Source: Thalassiosira profunda
Lineage: Eukaryota > Bacillariophyta > Thalassiosirophyceae > Thalassiosirales > Thalassiosiraceae
Length of the DNA stretch: 14,665 bases
Assembly: GCA_036939355.1 (NCBI GenBank)
Contig: JALLAP010000437.1
Coordinates: 1 to 14,665 of the forward strand
Reading direction: 5' to 3'
Under the pieces are notes generated by a model. The model saw nothing but the letters and a program-made list of their open reading frames with translations, did not search any database and had not been told where the DNA came from. The translations under genes were made by a program, and so were the position numbers. Positions 8,976 through 14,665 of the stretch are shown in pieces (position 1 is the stretch's first letter; every line of letters begins with the position of its first letter).

Positions 8976-10328
8976 GGCTGCGGCGGAGCGTCGGTAGGCA
9001 GCGGGCGGGGCGGCGCGGGGGAGGCTTTGCGGGGGGCGATTAGCTATTTTACGTTGTACAAACACGACGGTAGGGGCGGGAGGACTGACGGAAAAAATAG
9101 CCTCCCGCCAAAAAAGAAAGAATTCCTACGTGTAAATGAAGAAATCCTCGTATGTATTTAGGTTTTGGTACAAAATCTGGAGTACTCATAGCTTTTTCTC
9201 ACCGCGACAAAGCAAGCAAAAACCTGAACCATGACGCCGCCGGAGGCTCCAGCTCCCCGCCGCCGCAGCGGCCCTCCACCGCCGCGATGGCCGAACCGCC
9301 GGCCCACAACCCTTCATTATCATCTCATCCACCGTGCCGAAGCCGATTATGGCCGTTGGCGGTCCCGGTGCACCTTCAATATCGTCTGCCTTCAGCCGTT
9401 GCAAACCGATGGTGAAGGCCGCTCCAGCCCGTCTCCGGCTGGCCCATGGAGCCGTCCCAGAGCCGTCGCGCCCCGGCCGACCGATCCCCTGACCCTCGAT
9501 GGCATCCGATAGCCCTCGGGTGCCGTCGATCGTGTCGCTGGGGCCGTTGGATGAGCGGAAACGTCACCTGAACTAGGTCGATTCAGAGCGGTGATGACCT
9601 CGCCCGATACCCACCGAACCAAGCCGTTCCACAACAATCAACCAGCCCTCACCGAGGCCGGGCGGTCAGATCCGTTCGGAGGGACATAGACTACAAGCGC
9701 GGGGGGTGAAAGCTCCTCGGATGGCGTCAATAGTGGCCGTGAAACACTGGGGCTGGGGGGAGACCGGGAGACCGACCGCGGCTGTTGGCCGAGACAGGGC
9801 GGTCCGACAACAACACTTGCCTGATTTACCATAAATCGAACAGGGATCGACCATGTGCACGTGGGGGGGGGGTGGGGGAGAGGCATGTGTGATGATGTTG
9901 GGGCGATTGGGCATCTTCTTTGGCGGCGCAAAGGCATGGAAGAGGGAGATGCACGGTACCTACAGAAACGGCCGCCATGACCGATTCATGATCCCCAAAA
10001 GTGGTCCCTGATGGTAGAATGATGGGAGGGGCGGCACCAGAAGCGCAAAAGGATGCGCTTGGGATGGGCGGGGTTATACACAGGTTGAGGTTGCGGATTT
10101 GTCGCAGCACAGCCCGGGGATTGTGCACACCGCGGTACAGATACGTCCGGGTGGGCTCTATTGCAGACTTCGGCCAAATTTGAGTAGCTATGACCTCTAG
10201 AATACATTAATAATGATCGTCGAACCATGTCCGTTCGATATGTGCAGCAGGGGGGGCGCCGATCGCCTCATCGGGATGACTTGCAATTGCCACCAGTTTG
10301 TAGGTGATTGTTAGGACCAAAAAACGGC

Positions 10329-10480
10329 GATGTAGGGGCATCGATATGAGAACGTTTACAACTATCATGGAACACTCTACTTTTTGAATATAAGCTGGTT
10401 CATAGCGTCAAATAGCTCCTATAGAAAAACTAGAGTGTTCCATGATAGTTGTAAACGTTCTTACTACGATGCCGACATCC
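10329..10480. repeat. Foldback element with 31-bp perfect inverted arms
   Basis: The arms at 10349-10379 and 10431-10461 are perfect reverse complements over 31 bp; the left arm begins AGAACGTTTACAACTATCAT. The spacer is 51 bp of AT-rich sequence. After one mismatch on the inner side the pairing resumes for five T/A pairs. On the outer side it resumes imperfectly: GATGTAGGGGCATCG (from 10329) opposite CGATGCCGACATC (10468-10480). The whole could fold into a ~150-nt hairpin. It may be a MITE or foldback transposon, or a source of small RNA. No obvious target-site duplication is seen. Confidence 0.7.
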
Positions 10481-10527
10481 CATGATGAAGATTGTCTCAT
10501 GATTGCGCGGTGTGGTGTGTGGTGGAT

Positions 10528-10562
10528 CGCTAAATTTAGCGGCATTTTGCACCGCTAAATTT
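10528..10562. promoter_or_regulatory. Palindrome upstream of Pus10 (three CGCTAAAT half-sites)
   Basis: CGCTAAATTTAGCG (10528-10541) is a perfect 14-bp palindrome. A third half-site, CCGCTAAATTT (10552-10562), makes an 11-bp inverted pair with 10532-10542 across a 9-nt spacer. It lies about 180 bp ahead of the Pus10 ATG. Such spacing could suit a dimeric transcription factor or a hairpin in the leader. The regulatory role is an inference. Confidence 0.35.
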
Positions 10563-10738
10563 TCTCGTCTGACCTTCGTCGTTGGTTTTATCAGGCGCGC
10601 CAAAAGTTATAACGGTTCCTATCGTACATATTTTTCTACTCCAGATTTTGCCACTATTCATCGTGCAAACAAAGTTGTCTCGATAGCCTTCCTTCCTCCA
10701 TTGCCATCCATCACATCAAACTCTGCGACGGCACCACC

Positions 10739-12939
10739 ATGCAGGCGCTGCTCCGGTTTCTGCACCAAGACTGCGGACTTTGCTCGCGCTGCGCGTCTCT
10801 CGTCGTCGTCGACTCCAGCGAATCCGCCGCCACCACCGCCGACCACGATGCATCACCCATTGAAAGTGATGGAAGTGGTGGCTACTGCCCTTGCCGCGTG
10901 TGCTTCGGGGTGTCGTCTCCGCCGTATCAGAGGGAATGCATACTGCCGATAATAATGCAGAAATTGCTCCCGTATTGCAAATCGCGTCATCAAGACTCTG
11001 GTGCTGTCAGCAGCGATGGGGATGCAACACGTGCTCGCCCTTTCATCGATGCCGCATCAGGGAACCACCTCATGCGGGAAGCGCCGACGGTCAATCTCCC
11101 TTGGCTGATAGCCGTGCGCGCCCAATGTGCCATTGTCGCCGCGAGGCGGTACATAGCCAGCGAGATGGAGGCATCCGCGAAGTTGGGGATACGATTGCGC
11201 ACCGCCGAAGAAGTTCATCTTTGCATGAAAGACAGTTTGAGGGCGTCGTTGCGTGGCATCTTGGAAGAGCTGACAAAACCCAGTGATTCGACAATTGCAN
11301 AAAGACAGTTTGAGGGCGTCGTTGCGTGGCATCTTGGAAGAGCTGACAAAACCCAGTGATTCGACAATTGCAGACTGTGAAAGAGTTATGCTGCCGCAGC
11401 AGTTGCAAAAGGAAGAGGCTGGCTATTTAGGAGTCCACGTTCTCGTCTTACCACCAAACTGGCCACCAGCATGGGGCGGCGTTGCGCAAGCTATGCCGCC
11501 ATCGTTCCAAGCGCACGTCGAACAGCACAAACAGCAGATACAACAGAGCCACAGGCGGATCCTCAACCCTCGAAAAAGGTTCAGGGGCAGCGATCCTACG
11601 CCGAAGCAAGGGGGCGATCCTAGGAGCAACTTGGAGTTTCGGACAAGGCATTCGGTGGAGAGGTCTTCGGGTTATGACTCGATCGTTTGCTTTCTGGAGA
11701 AGAGCGTAGTGTTGCAGTGGACGGAGAAGGAATCGTCAGATGCCGCAGATGTCAAGTGCAACAACCATTCTGAGATGGCTGCCTGGCTGAAAGGGCGCGA
11801 CCCCTCACAGAGATGTTCAATCCACGCTGCCTCCTGGCGGCGCCCATTCAACATTCAGGGAACGTACACAAAAGCCCGGCGCGACGTTTCCCAGACGCCG
11901 TTTTATGTTTCTGCAACGCCGAGCAAATCCTCAACAATGGTTCGCAAGGGAGTGTCATCAGTGGAAGAAGAAATATGCCCTCCGCTGGCACTGGTCGGCT
12001 GTGGAGGGATATCGACCCAGANGAGTGTCATCAGTGGAAGAAGAAATATGCCCTCCGCTGGCACTGGTCGGCTGTGGAGGGATATCGACCCAGAACAATG
12101 AGCAACTTGAGAAGACGCAAGGAGAAGGCCAAAAAGGAGCGACTGTGTACGGGTTGTGCAAATTTCACGCGTCCGGTCGAGAGGATATGGACGTCAGGAT
12201 GCTGCTGCCTCATCCAACTGTTGCAGAAGCCGCGGCCAAAGGAAATGTTGCCATTACTGGCCGGCCTTTTGTTTGTGAGGTCTACGATGCATACAAACTA
12301 CCTTCCGGAAAGGACTTGGAGAATGTGGTTACGGCCATCAACTGCGAATGTGACGATGCTGAGGCTGAAATTGCGCGTTCTGAGGAAGAGAGCGAGCGAA
12401 AAGAGATTGGGCTAGATGAGAAGGGGTGGCCGCGAACACTGGCTACGCCGGACAGATATAATGGACACAACCCCAAAGGAGTCGGCGTGTCCCATCCATT
12501 AAGGCTGGTCCCTTCCATTGCATTTTCGGGCCTCCAGAAACAGACTGAAGAGAAAGTGAAACACTATGGGTGCGTTTGCTGGTCGAGCGAGCCGATTGCA
12601 TCGGACGATGATCTGGTGCGCAAACTCCGTTGTTCAGGTTGGAACCTAGAGGGCGACGGTGATACAAGCGCCTGCATTTACCCATTGGAAATACAGCAAA
12701 GCACTCCCCTGCGGGTCCTGCATCGCAGATCGTCTGACGTTCGAACAAAGTACGTACTCAGCTTGTCGGCGTGTCGCATTGACGACCACTGGTTCCGTTT
12801 ACGGTTGTCAACGAGCAGCGGAACTTACGTGAAGGAGTGGGTGCACGGCGACTGCGGTAGGACTCATCCGAGCGTCGCTTCAATGCTTGGAGGGCGCACC
12901 GATATCACGGAATTGGACTGCGAGGGTATTGCAACGTAA
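10739..12939 (+). CDS. PUS10: tRNA pseudouridine synthase Pus10 (intact once two assembly duplications are counted once)
   Basis: Pus10 isomerises uridine 54 (and in archaea also 55) of tRNA to pseudouridine; animal Pus10 also acts in nuclear microRNA processing. As assembled, the gene is split over three frames. Counting the duplications at 11300 and 12022 once (146 bp removed) gives 2055 nt, 684 aa. Visible features are the N-terminal zinc-finger pairs CSRC (15-18) and CRVC (52-55) and the VSQTPFYVS and SSVEEEI blocks before the catalytic domain. GRED follows, with Asp434 aligned to the catalytic Asp of the TruA-type GRTD motif, then DVRML...GRPF, TPLRVLHRR and the C-terminal GTYVKEWVHGDCGRT (from 646). 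The ending TDITELDCEGI is typical of the family. About 16 extra residues separate DVRML from GRPF, and an acidic/Gly-rich insertion lies further on. The start is the ATG in CACCACCATGC, just ahead of the first Cys pair. The gene appears intronless. Confidence 0.9.
11228..11372. repeat. 72-bp exact duplication around a single N (assembly joint 1)
   Basis: Bases 11228-11299 and 11301-11372 are identical over all 72 positions, with one N at 11300. The extra 73 bp shift the Pus10 frame by +1. With the segment counted once, the frame runs straight through LRASLRGILEELTKPSDSTI. An unmerged contig overlap explains this better than a biological repeat. Confidence 0.93.
11950..12094. repeat. 72-bp exact duplication around a single N (assembly joint 2)
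   Basis: Bases 11950-12021 and 12023-12094 are identical over 72 positions, with one N at 12022. The duplicated segment encodes the conserved SSVEEEI block of Pus10. Counting it once joins the upstream frame to the one carrying the GRED catalytic motif. Confidence 0.93.
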
Positions 12940-12956
12940 TGCTGCAACGTAATGCT
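12931..12956. repeat. 13-bp tandem duplication across the Pus10 stop codon
   Basis: GCAACGTAATGCT occurs twice in direct succession (12931-12943 and 12944-12956). The TAA stop at 12937-12939 lies in the first copy, so the second copy belongs to the 3' UTR and the protein end is unaffected. Confidence 0.9.
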
Positions 12957-13054
12957 GCCATCTTGAGACAGCTGATTAACTTGTCTTCTTAGCACGGTCT
13001 CTATCACTGTCAGCATATTCCCCATCAAAGATTAGATCTTTGTTCCCCATTGAC

Positions 13055-14663
13055 TCATTTCTTCTCCGGCAAGCTCTCAAGACCGGACGAGAGCGTTCTC
13101 GAATAACCTTGGTCCGATCCCAAAGACGACGCATGGTCATGAGAGCCATCCGACCTCCTCCGACTGCCGCCAATGTTGCTCGTTTTTAAGGATGCCCACC
13201 GCTCAGTAGCATCTCGGAAGACAGTGCCCTTCGTTTGCGACCGTGTCAACGAACTCTTGTGCACCCTCGCCATGGCAAGCTCATAGGCGCGCAGGGACGT
13301 CTTCTTGACATCGTCTGTGATGTACTCAGGATACCTGGCCGCCAGCCTTCCACAAATTGCCAGCGCTCCGTACTCTGCCCAGCATTTGTGCGCTCGGGAT
13401 AGGTAAACACCGGCCCAGTAGGAGTCGCCCTTCGAGGAACAACAAGCCCCCGCCCTTTCATTTGCGAGCGCACTGTCGTTGGCAAAGCCAGCTCTCGCCG
13501 CCATGGATATTGCTGCATCGTATTTCGATCGTGCTGTCTTGACATCCATCTTCTTCTGCAGCGAGTAGTCCTCCGCTTGTAGCAACGTCAGCATGTGGGA
13601 GACGTTAACATTCCCCTTCTTCTTCCAGGCCACCATTTTCTTCAAGCTGGCCTTCTTCCGCTTTTGCCACTTGCGCTTGGATCCTTTCCATTGCTGAAGC
13701 ATCGCACAAGCTGTCAGTCCATTGAAGAACGTGTATCGTATGCCAAAGAAAAGTGCCTTGCCATACTTTTCAGTGAATCCATGCGTTTTGTCGCTCAGCT
13801 TGGCCGCCTCGTCCATGTCGCCCAAAAGATAAAGAAGGACTTGCTTGTAGACAAGGGTGAGAGCAACCTGGCCAGGGAATTCCTTCATTTGNGCCCAAAA
13901 GATAAAGAAGGACTTGCTTGTAGACAAGGGTGAGAGCAACCTGGCCAGGGAATTCCTTCATTTGATCCAAATAGTATTCTTCGTTCATCACCTCTCCAGT
14001 GAGTACAGACGAGCTAGCGCCATCTCCGTCACCGCTCGCACTGCCATCGGTCAAGGTGAGAACGAATTGCCAGCATGGAAGGATCCGCGTGTGGCAGTGC
14101 ATCTGAGCGTACTCCTTGAAGTGTGGGACATACTTTGACATGTCCGATTCAACAATGAACAAAGGCCGCCCTGCGTGCGTCTCGGTCACTAGCATCTTCG
14201 AAAGGGCGACCATGGCGTCGAAGACAGTCCCTTGTTCCATTCCTACCTGATAGGAGAAGAGATCATTCTTAATCACGCTCCGGCAGGGCTCCTGGGTCTG
14301 GCGATTGATTGACGCGATTGTGGCGGTAAAGCAATACGCGGACTTGTCGCTGCTTTTCTCCACAAGGTCCATGGCAAGCATGGCGTAGTCGTAACCGCCC
14401 TTAAGATCGCCGAGGCCCGAACTCACGATCAAGGCGTAGGTGGCGAAGGCCGCAGGAGAGGAGCTGCTCAGGCCATACACGCAGCTCCACCGCAAGAGCC
14501 GGAAAGCAATCAGTGGCAGCAGGTTCGGGTACTCAAGTTGCGCGTGAACAATGAGCCCGGTTAATATGCGCATCAATGTTTCACGCGATGGATCGTTCAT
14601 CGCCGGGAGGGACCGTATCCGCTCCAAAGGGTACTTTTTCATGAACCGTTTTGTCTGGAGGAG
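13055..14663 (-). CDS. C-terminal helical (TPR-like) part of a multi-kinase/AAA-type signalling protein (partial)
   Basis: The frame is open to the window edge and ends at 13055-13057. Counting the duplication at 13892 once leaves 511 residues. The pattern matches the long helical region behind the ATPase module of bacterial-style 'multi-sensor multi-kinase' proteins (Ser/Thr kinase, then AAA/STAND ATPase, then helical repeats). Recognisable pieces are a LPAMNDPSRETLMRIL segment, PLIAFRLLRWSCVYGLSSSS, and FATYALIVSSGLGDLKGGY with YAMLAMDLVEK. A basic helix (KRKKASLKKMVAWKKK) and the closing YLSRAHKCWAEYGALAICG with RLAARYPEYI also fit. The last ~80 residues are Ser/Arg-rich and unstructured. 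No GAF or histidine-kinase domain follows, unlike many bacterial relatives. The kinase and ATPase domains, if present, lie beyond 14665, so activity cannot be judged. It is convergent with Pus10, 115 bp apart. Confidence 0.65.
13820..13964. repeat. 72-bp exact duplication around a single N (assembly joint 3)
   Basis: Bases 13820-13891 and 13893-13964 are identical over 72 positions, with one N at 13892. On the minus strand the duplicated segment encodes QMKEFPGQVALTLVYKQVLL. Counting it once joins the two halves of the kinase-tail frame without a gap. Confidence 0.93.
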
Positions 14664-14665
14664 CT

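Larger units (their letters stand above)
8976..10738. other. 1.76-kb region without a recognisable gene
   Basis: The first ~200 bp upstream of the ankyrin gene is GC-rich and contains perfect 9-bp inverted arms GGCGGGAGG (9075-9083) and CCTCCCGCC (9101-9109); this is probably its promoter or 5' UTR. From about 9230 to 10250 the DNA has several short overlapping frames on both strands, rich in Pro, Arg and Ser. They show no domain, consistent frame or splice pattern that I can support. A G10-T-G5 run lies at 9863-9878. The last part contains the foldback element (10329-10480) and the palindrome (10528-10562), then the AT-richer leader of the Pus10 gene. I see no tRNA-like cloverleaf. Confidence 0.5.

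Noticed and set aside
9863..9878. G10-T-G5 run as a possible G-quadruplex
   Set aside because: A single homopolymer-like run does not by itself show regulated quadruplex function. It is not near a mapped start site and may also carry a length error.
9231..9937. Short Pro/Arg/Ser-rich frames on both strands (for example 9231-9512 plus, 9638-9937 minus)
   Set aside because: They overlap one another, contain no recognisable domain, and no pair of splice sites joins them into a longer coherent protein. Several rely on non-ATG starts. A decayed mobile element cannot be excluded but has no positive support.
10503..10952. 149-aa frame overlapping the Pus10 start
   Set aside because: It starts with TTG, lies in another frame from the zinc-finger coding sequence and has no domain. 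It is a shadow of Pus10.
12976..13173. 65-aa frame on the minus strand at the end of the kinase-tail gene, as a possible frameshifted C-terminus
   Set aside because: The tail in the main frame already ends naturally after the family's last conserved block, and no conserved sequence appears in this alternative frame.
11228..13964. The three 72-bp duplications as a biological tandem or dispersed repeat
   Set aside because: The three units share no sequence with each other, all have exactly the same length, each is interrupted by one N, and each breaks a conserved reading frame.

Overview
The window looks like nuclear DNA of a microbial eukaryote, most likely a diatom or a close stramenopile relative. 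Four points support this. Two genes are split by short GT-AG introns of 75-134 nt. Genes are densely packed on both strands with no operon logic. A Pus10 pseudouridine synthase is present, an enzyme of archaea and eukaryotes. The window also has a signal-peptide-bearing SET-domain protein of a style I associate with diatoms, and a bacterial-style kinase/ATPase helical module. The exact species cannot be read from the sequence.

Layout: (1) 3-218 (+), the 3' end of a PPR-like gene. (2) 349-1617 (-), a membrane-anchored LpqC/PHB-depolymerase-like alpha/beta-hydrolase, possibly with an unrecognised upstream signal-peptide exon near 1664-1693. (3) 1618-2308, a divergent intergenic region carrying a ~233-bp element with 28-bp terminal inverted repeats. 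(4) 2309-5116 (+), a 935-aa protein with an Ala/Lys-rich disordered body and an unrecognised Trp-rich C-terminal domain. (5) 5291-7517 (+), a three-exon tandem-SET protein (669 aa). (6) 7588-8975 (-), a four-exon ankyrin-repeat protein (378 aa), tail to tail with the SET gene. (7) 8976-10738, about 1.76 kb without a recognisable gene, holding a foldback element with 31-bp perfect arms and a strong palindrome. (8) 10739-12939 (+), Pus10. (9) 13055-14663 (-), the C-terminal part of a multi-kinase/AAA-type signalling protein that continues past the window edge.

The assembly is faulty at three places. At 11300, 12022 and 13892 a single N sits between two identical copies of exactly 72 bp. Each looks like an unmerged contig overlap. 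Counting one copy plus the N (73 bp) only once removes a +1 frameshift in every case. It restores one Pus10 frame (684 aa) and one kinase-tail frame (511 aa in the window). These genes should be annotated as intact, not as pseudogenes.

The genes do not form an evident pathway: RNA modification (Pus10, perhaps the PPR protein), protein methylation (SET), signalling (multi-kinase) and secretory-pathway hydrolysis are simply neighbours. I found no tRNA, rRNA or CRISPR array. The items most worth a second look are the two foldback elements, the tandem SET protein with a signal peptide, the insertion in the Pus10 catalytic region and the unrecognised C-terminal domain of the 935-aa protein.
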